37,648 nucleotides of DNA. Source: a virus. The position numbers and the translations under genes are program-made. Within the stretch, counting starts at the first letter, position 1; each line of letters opens with the position of its first letter. Where the stretch lies: positions 1 through 37,648 of the IMG/VR virus record IMGVR_UViG_3300017788_000075, one strand, 5' to 3'. Under the pieces are notes generated by a model that saw only the letters and a program-made list of their open reading frames with translations, did not search any database and had not been told where the DNA came from. Shown here piece after piece: positions 15,834 through 22,094 of this stretch.

Positions 15834-16327
15834 GCCAGCAGACGCAAGCATTTGCTAACTGGAATAACCCCAGCATGCCACCCGATGCTGGTTCGCAACC
15901 TCTTCTTGGACCCGCACCTGTTTTTCGCAGCGCAAAGGACTACCAACTAGCAGGGTACAGAACCTTGCAAGACACTACGTATCCAGACGGATACCTAGGG
16001 ACAATGTCGGCCAACCGACGACAGGACAAGATCCTTGGCACGTTGAGTCGAATGAATGCTCGACAGTACTCTCGTGGTGTTCACAAAGGTGAACGCATCA
16101 ATCAAGGTGATTACCTCTGGCCCGAAGAGTTCAATCTCTACACTGGTCTTCAATATCAACAGGCTGGTAAAAAGTTTGCACCTCCGGGCGCTGAACCTGT
16201 GCGCCTAACGAACGATGGCAAAGTTGGCCCGAAAGGTTTGCCCAGGACCACCGATCAAGAAGTAACTGTCGAAGTCAATGCTGAGCGAAGGGCGCAATTG
16301 CAGACTCTGCGCCCAACTTGGAGATAA
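15830..16327 (+). CDS. Hypothetical protein
   Basis: A 165-residue protein with a proline, glutamine and asparagine-rich start, a middle section with repeated aromatic residues (YRTLQDTTYPDGYLG, YLWPEEFNLYTGLQYQQ) and a basic end. I do not recognise it. It starts with an ATGA overlap and its stop lies two bases before the next ATG. Its composition is less charged than its neighbours, and the tyrosine-rich middle may be a folded structural domain. Confidence 0.6.
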   Translation: MSQQTQAFANWNNPSMPPDAGSQPLLGPAPVFRSAKDYQLAGYRTLQDTTYPDGYLGTMSANRRQDKILGTLSRMNARQYSRGVHKGERINQGDYLWPEEFNLYTGLQYQQAGKKFAPPGAEPVRLTNDGKVGPKGLPRTTDQEVTVEVNAERRAQLQTLRPTWR

Positions 16328-16329
16328 GT

Positions 16330-17289
16330 ATGGCCCGTAAAGGCACAAGCAACTCCTTAAAGCGTTTTGATGTTGCGCCCAAGTATCTGTATCCGGTCAG
16401 TCACACAGCAATGACTGCTGCGGCTAATAATTTAATGCACGTCGAACGATACAAACAAGATATAAAAGATTCTCAAAACTTTGAAGATGAGGATGCAAGT
16501 TGGTGGAGTCGCAACCATTTTGCAAATCCCAATCCCGGAGAACCTTGGGATATGACCCCGCATTATTACGAAGGAACAAGTCTTGATGACAACATGAGAC
16601 ACATTCCTAGTCTTGAAAAAGAAGCAAATGAGTATATGTCTGGGTTGAAGTTACCGGATACTTATGACATAAAAGAGGCAGCAACCGACAATTTTTACAA
16701 CCTCTACCACAGAGAAAAAACTGGTGGATACCAATCAGGAAAATATTATTACCCCAAAAGACCCACTGGAGGAGGATCATTTACTAACGACGTGGCGAGA
16801 TTTGGGTATGACGAACTAGATTTTATGACAAAAGATCAACTTCCCAAAAAGGGTGTTAAACGTAAAATAAGGTCAATAGATGATGCTGATCACAATCCAT
16901 CGGACACCCTTTCCTGGAATGATAACGCCCACCATGTAGTTACTGGAAAATGGCTTACCAAAGGCGCGGCGGCTTTACCAGCTAAGGACTGGAAAACTGG
17001 TCATTATTACCCTGAGTATCAGGGATTTATACAAATGCGATATGACATGGTTCAAGCAGGTCAGCCTCCAATTACTATCGAGGAATACGTAACTAACCAC
17101 GTTCCAAACCACGAAGCCCTACGACGCAAAGTAGAAGAACAGAATGCCCCTAAATCAAAAAAGAAGCCAAAGCCCAGCCCGACAAAAGCTGAAAAGCCAA
17201 AAGCTGAAAAACCAAAGGCCCCATCAAAACCCCTATCCAAGACCCAATTTGGCGGTGACTGGGGAGCAGAGCAATTAGAGCTCTTTTAA
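16330..17289 (+). CDS. Protein of unknown function with C-terminal clamp-binding motif
   Basis: A 319-residue protein. Residues 1-270 are acidic and aromatic with no recognisable fold. Residues about 275-310 are a lysine-proline-alanine tether containing repeats of AEKPK. The protein ends with GAEQLELF followed by the stop. QLELF fits the bacterial beta sliding clamp-binding consensus QLxLF, and it lies where such motifs usually lie, at the end of a flexible tail. No sliding clamp gene is present here, so the host clamp would be the partner. The clamp contact is inferred from a five-residue motif. ATG 16330 is chosen over an in-frame upstream codon at 16318 that would overlap the previous gene. 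Confidence 0.65.
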   Translation: MARKGTSNSLKRFDVAPKYLYPVSHTAMTAAANNLMHVERYKQDIKDSQNFEDEDASWWSRNHFANPNPGEPWDMTPHYYEGTSLDDNMRHIPSLEKEANEYMSGLKLPDTYDIKEAATDNFYNLYHREKTGGYQSGKYYYPKRPTGGGSFTNDVARFGYDELDFMTKDQLPKKGVKRKIRSIDDADHNPSDTLSWNDNAHHVVTGKWLTKGAAALPAKDWKTGHYYPEYQGFIQMRYDMVQAGQPPITIEEYVTNHVPNHEALRRKVEEQNAPKSKKKPKPSPTKAEKPKAEKPKAPSKPLSKTQFGGDWGAEQLELF

Positions 17290-17307
17290 TGATATTCTGG
17301 AGGATCT

Positions 17308-18801
17308 ATGGCTAAACAAAAGAAATCATCTGCTGCTGACAATGTTAAGAACAGGCGTTTGCAAGCGCATATTCGTTTGCAAGAGGGACTCATCAACAAC
17401 CCCGGTAAGTACTATGGTAGTGGTGACAGCTTGCATGGTGACAAAGCAGCAAAACATCAAGAATTGCTTAAAAAAGTTGTGTCAAATAGTCAAAGTGAGT
17501 TGAAGCGGCTTCTTGATCCAAAAACGGAAGAGTCATACAACCTAGAAGATAAAGAAGTTAAAGAGCGAAAAGCAAGTGAGCGAAAGGATCCCACTGTGGC
17601 AAAAAAGAAAGATAAGTCTTCTGAAATGAAGACTCCAGATACGCCTGCAAACGCACCAAAGGCCAAGGAAGAAAAGAAGCCTGCCTCTAAGGAAAAGCAG
17701 CCCGCTGCTGAGAAGCCCGCTGCTGAAAAAAAGCCCGCTGCCTCCAAGGAAAAGAAGCCGCGTGGTCGCCCAAAGAAGGTCGCCCCAGCAGTAGACGCTG
17801 CCGCTGAAAAGGCATCCGAATCGATGGCAAAGAAAGAAGAAACCCCAGCAAAGAAAGAAGATTCCTCATCAACTGGTCCTCGTAACTTTGGTGCAAAGAA
17901 AGAAAAGAGCACCATTTGGGATGATGCAAAGGCCGCAGGTGGCGGTATGTCATACGGAGAAGCTCCTGAAGACACCAAAAAGGGCGGTACTGGTAAGCCC
18001 AAGAACTTTGGTGCAAATAAAAAGGGTGATGGTGGTTATTGGGCAGAAGAGCGCGAAGCTTCAGCCCAACGTTCACGCAATGGTGCAATAGCCGATGCTG
18101 CTCAGAGGGCAGAAAAAATCTCTACAGACAGTAAGGATGATTTGTCCCCCCGACCCACGGTTACTCCTGTTGACCCTTCAGCGCCAGCTAAAGAAGATTC
18201 TCCCAAAAAGGGTGGAAGACTTCGAGGAACACTTGCTAAAGTTGGCAAGTGGCTTGGTGGATCTGAAGTAGATATACGAAAAAGAGGAGAGGCAGCAAGT
18301 GCAGGTGCTCCTCCGTCAACTCCGCCGACCCCACCATCAGGTGGTGGCGGTGGTGCAACCCCTCCAACTCCCCCAGCAGGCGGTGGTAAAGGAAGGCTTC
18401 GAGGAACTGCCACCGAGGGTGGCCCAACTCCCCCAGCAGGCGGCGGTGCTCCAGCAGGTGGTGGCGCTCCAGCAGGAGGTGCCCCAACAGGTGGTGGTCG
18501 TTCAGGTGCATTCCAGGGTGGTCATTCAGCGTTTAACAATGCTGGAGCGATCCAAGGAAACACCTTTCAAGGAGACATTACTGGCGGAGTTAACGCCGGT
18601 AGTCCGTTCTCTACCAACAACCAAACACTTAACTACGGTGGCGGTGCAGGCGGTGGCATGCCCTCAACGATCACCAATAGTGGCCGTGCAACTGGCGGTG
18701 GAAAAGGTGGGGCAGTGAGCAACAGTGGTGTTGCCACAAACCATCCTCGAGCCAAGAATGCCGCACGTGGTGGTCGACGCACTACCAAAAACAATGGCTA
18801 A
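17308..18801 (+). CDS. Large low-complexity protein with AT-hook and GNTFQG module
   Basis: A 497-residue disordered protein. Residues 1-75 are a charged helical head. A lysine, alanine, proline and glutamate-rich segment follows with the AT-hook-like PRGRPKK at residues 151-157, which would bind the minor groove of AT-rich DNA. Two NFGA(K/N)K repeats and two GRLRGT repeats come next, then a glycine-proline-alanine stretch. Residues 406-441 hold a 36-residue module, nearly identical to one in the 19552-20295 protein. The tail is glycine-, asparagine- and arginine-rich. CTGGAGGATCT gives a good ribosome-binding site. Roles as DNA-organising, virion or surface protein are all possible. Confidence 0.7.
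   Translation: MAKQKKSSAADNVKNRRLQAHIRLQEGLINNPGKYYGSGDSLHGDKAAKHQELLKKVVSNSQSELKRLLDPKTEESYNLEDKEVKERKASERKDPTVAKKKDKSSEMKTPDTPANAPKAKEEKKPASKEKQPAAEKPAAEKKPAASKEKKPRGRPKKVAPAVDAAAEKASESMAKKEETPAKKEDSSSTGPRNFGAKKEKSTIWDDAKAAGGGMSYGEAPEDTKKGGTGKPKNFGANKKGDGGYWAEEREASAQRSRNGAIADAAQRAEKISTDSKDDLSPRPTVTPVDPSAPAKEDSPKKGGRLRGTLAKVGKWLGGSEVDIRKRGEAASAGAPPSTPPTPPSGGGGGATPPTPPAGGGKGRLRGTATEGGPTPPAGGGAPAGGGAPAGGAPTGGGRSGAFQGGHSAFNNAGAIQGNTFQGDITGGVNAGSPFSTNNQTLNYGGGAGGGMPSTITNSGRATGGGKGGAVSNSGVATNHPRAKNAARGGRRTTKNNG
17695..17760 (+). repeat. Short tandem coding repeats, PAAEK type
   Basis: Direct DNA repeats of the unit CCCGCTGCTGA with AAG/AAA-rich linkers encode PAAEKPAAEKKPAASKEK. The pattern resembles alanine-proline-lysine tails of histone H1-like proteins and lies directly before the AT-hook. 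Confidence 0.6.
18298..18500 (+). repeat. Glycine/proline/alanine repeat tract
   Basis: Repeated CCNGCAGGNGGNGG units encode PPTPPSGGGG, PPAGGG and APAGGG motifs. The tract is a flexible or collagen-like linker between the basic region and the C-terminal module. Such tracts are prone to length change. Confidence 0.6.
18523..18630 (+). repeat. GNTFQG module, copy 1
   Basis: These 108 bases encode 36 residues (406-441 of the host protein) starting HSAFNNAGAIQGNTFQG and ending PFSTNNQTL. Copy 2 at 19900-20007 matches at 30 of 36 positions, while the surrounding sequence of the two proteins differs. The alternating small, polar and hydrophobic residues with regular glycine and asparagine suggest stacked beta-strands. 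Confidence 0.75.
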
Positions 18802-19066
18802 ATCTGCCGCTTGGCAACGCAAAGAGGGTAAGAACCCCGAAGGCGGTTTGAACGCAAAGGGTAGAGCATCGTATAAGCGAGAGACTGGTGGAACACTAAA
18901 ACCACCAGTATCACGTGAGGAAGCTTCTAAATCAGATTCAAAGGCAAAGCGACGAAAGTCTTTTTGTGCCCGAATGGAAGGCATGAAAAAGAAAAACACG
19001 TCGTCTAAAACCGCACGTGATCCAGATAGCCGTATTAACAAATCATTGAGAAAGTGGGACTGCTAA
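18794..19066 (+). CDS. Conserved phage protein, DUF6321-like
   Basis: A 90-residue basic protein. It begins MAKSAAWQRKEGKNPEGGLN and carries RKSFCARMEGMKKK, then TARDPDSRINKSLRKWDC. This arrangement (WQRKEGKNPxGGLN, KSFCARM, DPDSRINKSLRKW) is a recognisable small protein present in many marine and environmental tailed phages, which I associate with DUF6321. Its function is unknown. The ATG at 18794 overlaps the large upstream gene by eight bases; a longer in-frame start at 18725 would extend far into that gene. Its stop lies directly before the next ATG. Confidence 0.78.
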   Translation: MAKSAAWQRKEGKNPEGGLNAKGRASYKRETGGTLKPPVSREEASKSDSKAKRRKSFCARMEGMKKKNTSSKTARDPDSRINKSLRKWDC

Positions 19067-19225
19067 ATGTCGAAGAAAAAGGTATGGGATAAAAAGAATC
19101 CCAAGAAGAAGTCAGAGAAACTTGACCCGTCTGAGAAGGCTGAGGCTAAGGCCCGCGCTAAGAAAGCAGGACGCCCTTACCCGAATCTCGTGGACAACAT
19201 GGCTGTTGCCAAAAAGAAAAAGTAA
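19067..19225 (+). CDS. Small conserved lysine-rich protein (52 aa)
   Basis: A 52-residue protein that starts immediately after the previous stop and ends as TAATG with the next gene. It reads MSKKKVWDKKNPKKKSEKLD, followed by a basic helix and RPYPNLVDNMAVAKKKK. The K(L)xPxxKAxAKARAKxAGRPYPNLVDN pattern recalls small proteins seen beside DUF6321-type genes in other phages, so the pair may be a conserved cassette. Function is unknown; the net charge suggests nucleic-acid contact. Confidence 0.7.
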   Translation: MSKKKVWDKKNPKKKSEKLDPSEKAEAKARAKKAGRPYPNLVDNMAVAKKKK

Positions 19226-19545
19226 TGGCTGTCGATAACTACCGATCTCGCCGTCCGTGGCAATCACGTGAAGAGATGCTGGTGGATATCGCCCTGCAGT
19301 CGGCAATTTCCGACCCGGATACCATCCGACAAACCCGCCCTGTTGTTCCCCAGCAATTGATGCCCCAGACTCGAGGCTTTGCCAAGAACGAATTAGGGGT
19401 AATTGATATTTTGTCAGTCGATAGGTACGCCCCTACTTACAGGTCATGGGTGTCTGGTGCACCAGTGATGCTCCAGAGGGCACAAATGACCGACGATCAA
19501 TTCAGTGGTTCAGGTAGATACTCGATGCAAAGCCTGTGGGTATAA
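19225..19545 (+). CDS. Hypothetical protein
   Basis: A 106-residue protein with an arginine-rich start (NYRSRRPWQSREEMLVDIAL) and a central hydrophobic segment, ending MQSLWV. No family recognised. It starts in a TAATG junction with the small lysine-rich gene, so translation is coupled. Its final codons contain a perfect TATAAT, which probably serves as the -10 box of the next gene. Confidence 0.6.
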   Translation: MAVDNYRSRRPWQSREEMLVDIALQSAISDPDTIRQTRPVVPQQLMPQTRGFAKNELGVIDILSVDRYAPTYRSWVSGAPVMLQRAQMTDDQFSGSGRYSMQSLWV

Positions 19546-19546
19546 T
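19541..19546 (+). promoter_or_regulatory. Consensus -10 box giving a leaderless transcript
   Basis: A perfect TATAAT ends five bases before ATG 19552, so transcription would start at or next to the A of the ATG. No Shine-Dalgarno sequence lies between. The -35 region is not obvious. Leaderless mRNAs are common in actinobacteria. Confidence 0.5.
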
Positions 19547-19551
19547 TAGAT

Positions 19552-20295
19552 ATGCCCGCAAACCGTTTTGGAGCTGTAAACACTCAGCCAATCTATAACG
19601 CCACTGGGCGTAACCCCAGGGACATGGAACAGGGTCCTACCGCCCAACCATTTCAAGCCCCTGCCGCTGGTGTAGCAAAAAACTTTGAAGGTGATCAGCG
19701 TCAACAGCCCCAGCCAGGGTATTTCGCACAGAATCTGATGGGGTGGAACCCATTGAACCCGTTGAGTCGGTTTAGTCAAAACATGATGTGGGGTCGTGGC
19801 GGTGGTGGTCGTAGGGGCGGCGGTGGAGGTGGAGGTGACGGAGATGGTAGCAGTGGCGGTGGAAACACATACAACATCACCTTTGCTGACCAAAAGGGCC
19901 ACAGTGCCTATGAGAATGCCGGAGCAATCCAAGGAAATACTTTTCAAGGAAATGTTGAAGGTGGCGTAACCGCAGGTAGCCCATTCTCCACAAACAACCA
20001 AACTCTTACTAGTAGTCCAGCAGGAACCCCTGGGGCAACACCAGCCAAGCCTGCTCGCACTCGAAAGCCTGCTACTGATGAGCAGAAGGCAAAAAGAAAC
20101 GAACAAGCTCGTGCTCGCAGGGCTGCTGCCAAGCAGTCCGGGGCTACGCCAAAGCCGCGTACCCCACGAACACCAAAAGGTAAAGCTCCTGCCCAAAATC
20201 CGGGACAAAGCCCCGCAACCCAAACATCAAACATGAGTTTTCCTGTTCAACAAAGCGGAGATGTTAATAACAGACAAAGCATTAATTTCCCCTGA
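19552..20295 (+). CDS. Low-complexity protein carrying GNTFQG module
   Basis: A 247-residue protein. Residues 1-80 are proline, glutamine and asparagine rich. A glycine-arginine tract (GRGGGGRRGGGGGGGDGDG) follows. Then a predicted beta region NTYNITFADQKG leads into the 36-residue module at 117-152, shared with the 17308-18801 protein. The C-terminal third is alanine, lysine, arginine and proline rich with an RxxRxRRAAAK helix, and the protein ends with another NRQSINFP beta-like segment. It is preceded by a TATAAT five bases before the ATG and no ribosome-binding site. The architecture is a beta module between flexible basic tails. Function unknown. Confidence 0.65.
   Translation: MPANRFGAVNTQPIYNATGRNPRDMEQGPTAQPFQAPAAGVAKNFEGDQRQQPQPGYFAQNLMGWNPLNPLSRFSQNMMWGRGGGGRRGGGGGGGDGDGSSGGGNTYNITFADQKGHSAYENAGAIQGNTFQGNVEGGVTAGSPFSTNNQTLTSSPAGTPGATPAKPARTRKPATDEQKAKRNEQARARRAAAKQSGATPKPRTPRTPKGKAPAQNPGQSPATQTSNMSFPVQQSGDVNNRQSINFP
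19900..20007 (+). repeat. GNTFQG module, copy 2
   Basis: Encodes residues 117-152, HSAYENAGAIQGNTFQG to PFSTNNQTL. It differs from copy 1 at six of 36 residues, and most codon differences are at third positions, showing selection on protein sequence rather than recent DNA duplication. Confidence 0.75.
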
Positions 20296-20299
20296 TAGG

Positions 20300-20308
20300 T
20301 GGTAAAAT
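20300..20308 (+). promoter_or_regulatory. Extended -10 promoter, probably leaderless
   Basis: TGGTAAAAT (TGn plus TAAAAT) ends six bases before ATG 20315, with no Shine-Dalgarno in between. The predicted start of transcription coincides with the A of the start codon. The same GGTAAAATAGA string recurs at 24633-24643. Confidence 0.5.
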
Positions 20309-20314
20309 AGAACT

Positions 20315-20530
20315 ATGGCAATCAATAACTCACGTTCAATGAACGAAGATATGCGTCAAGGCGCTCTTGATGGGGCGTATAAGAGCCTTACCCCAAGCCG
20401 GGGTGGGGATGTGGAACAGGCCTTCGTTAAGAAGCGCATGACTGTTCTTGAGCAAGGCACTTACCCAGCAATGCACGGCTTTACTGATCGCAACCCGCTT
20501 GCGGAAGTTGCCGAGCCCTACCTGCACTGA
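20315..20530 (+). CDS. Small hypothetical protein
   Basis: A 71-residue soluble protein with no recognised family, containing TPSRGGDVEQAFVKKRMTVL and ending EVAEPYLH. It follows an extended -10 box and has no ribosome-binding site, so it is probably translated from a leaderless message. The downstream gene starts eight bases after its stop. Confidence 0.55.
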   Translation: MAINNSRSMNEDMRQGALDGAYKSLTPSRGGDVEQAFVKKRMTVLEQGTYPAMHGFTDRNPLAEVAEPYLH

Positions 20531-20537
20531 GGCCAAC

Positions 20538-20780
20538 ATGGCACGAGGAAAAGACGAGCGTCATAACCCAAAACGTAAGGTTGACTTAAATAGTTTTGAG
20601 GCTGGAGATCGAGTCCGCCATGTTTGGATGCAGGAACACGGTGAAGTGCATAATTATGGAACTTTTGCATCCCATGCCGAAGAAGACTCAGACGGTGCGT
20701 ATGTGCAGTTTGATGACCCCAAAAAAGGCGCAGAAACATACGTCAGTAAGTCAGATTTAAAGCATTTTGGGGATTTTTAA
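20538..20780 (+). CDS. Small protein with MARGxDERHN tag, Tudor/CarD-like core
   Basis: An 80-residue protein. The N-terminal tag MARGKDERHNPKRKVD is shared at 13 of 16 positions with the next protein. The following part (FEAGDRVRHVWMQEHGEVHN, then GAYVQFDDPKKGAETYV) looks like a small beta-barrel of the SH3/Tudor or KOW type, with the usual GDRVRH opening. An in-frame ATG at 20448 is rejected because it lies inside the previous gene. A protein-binding or nucleic-acid-binding barrel is plausible. The stop precedes the next ATG by four bases. Confidence 0.6.
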   Translation: MARGKDERHNPKRKVDLNSFEAGDRVRHVWMQEHGEVHNYGTFASHAEEDSDGAYVQFDDPKKGAETYVSKSDLKHFGDF

Positions 20781-20784
20781 CAAA

Positions 20785-21081
20785 ATGGCACGAGGTAACG
20801 ACGAACGTCATAACGAAAACCGAAAGGTTGATCGTTCACGCCTGACCTTTATTATGCCCACGCACGGTGTGGTGTTGAACCAGACTCAGACTGATGATGA
20901 AAAGATGGAAGTTATCAAAAGAGTATTTCCCAATGCCGTCGACATTATGGACTCCGAAGCCATGGGTCGCATTGCTGAAGAACAAAAGCCTTACCTTGAC
21001 GAACTTAGCGAATATCTTGGCGGAGATCCGGCTGACATTGCCGCGTCTGTTTCGGAAGAAGACGAAGAAAACTACAAATAA
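20785..21081 (+). CDS. Small acidic protein with MARGxDERHN tag
   Basis: A 98-residue protein beginning MARGNDERHNENRKVD, the tag shared with its upstream neighbour. The rest is unrelated: a hydrophobic strand RLTFIMPTHGVVL, then an acidic helical domain ending EEDEENYK. Only the first 16 residues are common, so the pair arose by fusion or copying of a short tag rather than by whole-gene duplication. Function unknown. Confidence 0.6.
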   Translation: MARGNDERHNENRKVDRSRLTFIMPTHGVVLNQTQTDDEKMEVIKRVFPNAVDIMDSEAMGRIAEEQKPYLDELSEYLGGDPADIAASVSEEDEENYK

Positions 21082-21111
21082 ACACAACTGAATAGTTATT
21101 AGGAGCACAAC

Positions 21112-21612
21112 ATGATGGAGTTGAAGGAACAAGCGCACCGTCTTTTGGTGACGTGGCGTGAAGAGCCAAACGGCCAAAAAACTGGCGCTGTCATGTACAA
21201 AATGCGCCCCTATGACGGTGCTCCTGAGTACGACATGGAGCTCATTGACATTTTGGAACGTCATAAGGCAAAGAACCCCGACCACGAAAATTGGCGGGCG
21301 TTGATTTTCCGTACCGATAAAGAAACTGCCAGCAAACTCGATGCTGAAACGGCGATCAAGAATGAATTAAAGTCACATGACCTGTATATTCGAGATTTCC
21401 GTGACGAGCTAAAAGTTGACGCGTTGCAATGTTTTAGTAGGCATAACCGCCCAAGCACCGGATGCCTGGATTGGTGCGATGAATCAAAGACCATTGGTCG
21501 CAAAATCGGCGTTCCCAAAGACAAACGTCAATATCTATGTATGTACTGCCCGGCTTCCGAATGGTACGCCCGTAAGGAGCGAGAAGTGCTGGGTCTCTAC
21601 GACCAGAAGTGA
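21112..21612 (+). CDS. Cysteine-rich hypothetical protein
   Basis: A 166-residue protein. The N-terminal half is mixed alpha-beta. The C-terminal half carries QCFSRH, GCLDWC and LCMYC, enough cysteines and a histidine for one or two zinc ions or an Fe-S cluster. TIGRKIGVPKDKRQYLCMYC suggests a treble-clef-like finger. AGGAGCACAAC gives a good ribosome-binding site; ATG 21115 is an equally possible start. It ends in a GTGA overlap with the HAD-like gene, suggesting that the two act together. Family not recognised. Confidence 0.65.
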   Translation: MMELKEQAHRLLVTWREEPNGQKTGAVMYKMRPYDGAPEYDMELIDILERHKAKNPDHENWRALIFRTDKETASKLDAETAIKNELKSHDLYIRDFRDELKVDALQCFSRHNRPSTGCLDWCDESKTIGRKIGVPKDKRQYLCMYCPASEWYARKEREVLGLYDQK

Positions 21613-22094
21613 TTATCTTTACGCTTGATGCGCTTGCGTATCCAGTAAAGGATGAACAAACATCGTTTGGGGCACGTCAACCTATTCCAGATACTCGTAG
21701 GCTTTGGCACTCGTTGTATCAGCAGTATCACGGCAAAATGATTCTTTTGGTGGCCGGGAAGACCACTAATGAGGTAATGATCGACTGGACAAAAATGGAG
21801 GGGTTCAAGTACGCCAGTATTGATCTCATCCCCAAGACCGAGCCAGAGGCTATACGAGACAGGGTCAGAGATTTGAACGCCGTTTTTGGCAAAATTGACT
21901 GGTTTGTCGATACCAACCCCAAAACGGTCAAATTGGTCATGGAAGATGCCATACCCTGTTTGATGCCCTGCCTACCGGAGTTCGTTCGCCCTGAGTGGCG
22001 TGATGGAAGAACAAAGGATCGCCCGGTGTGGGATGATTTAGTACGCGAAATAGAAGTGCAATCCCTATATAGAGCATCGAAAGAGCCACAATGA
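21609..22094 (+). CDS. HAD-like hydrolase-fold protein
   Basis: A 161-residue protein from GTG 21609 in a GTGA overlap. It starts with the hydrophobic strand MIIFTLDAL, where HAD enzymes have DxDx, then LWHSLYQQYHGKMILLVAG as the second strand and KIDWFVDTNPKTVKLVMEDA as the last conserved part. PEFVRPEWRDGRTKDRPVWDDLV resembles the end of HAD-like proteins found in actinophages. Only one of the two motif I aspartates is evident, so activity is uncertain. It is coupled by ATGA to the large gene that follows. Confidence 0.55.
   Translation: MIIFTLDALAYPVKDEQTSFGARQPIPDTRRLWHSLYQQYHGKMILLVAGKTTNEVMIDWTKMEGFKYASIDLIPKTEPEAIRDRVRDLNAVFGKIDWFVDTNPKTVKLVMEDAIPCLMPCLPEFVRPEWRDGRTKDRPVWDDLVREIEVQSLYRASKEPQ

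Noticed and set aside
19546-20223. Long open frame on the - strand (225 codons)
   Set aside because: It mirrors the glycine-rich low-complexity gene at 19552; its composition is an artefact of the opposite-strand repeats.
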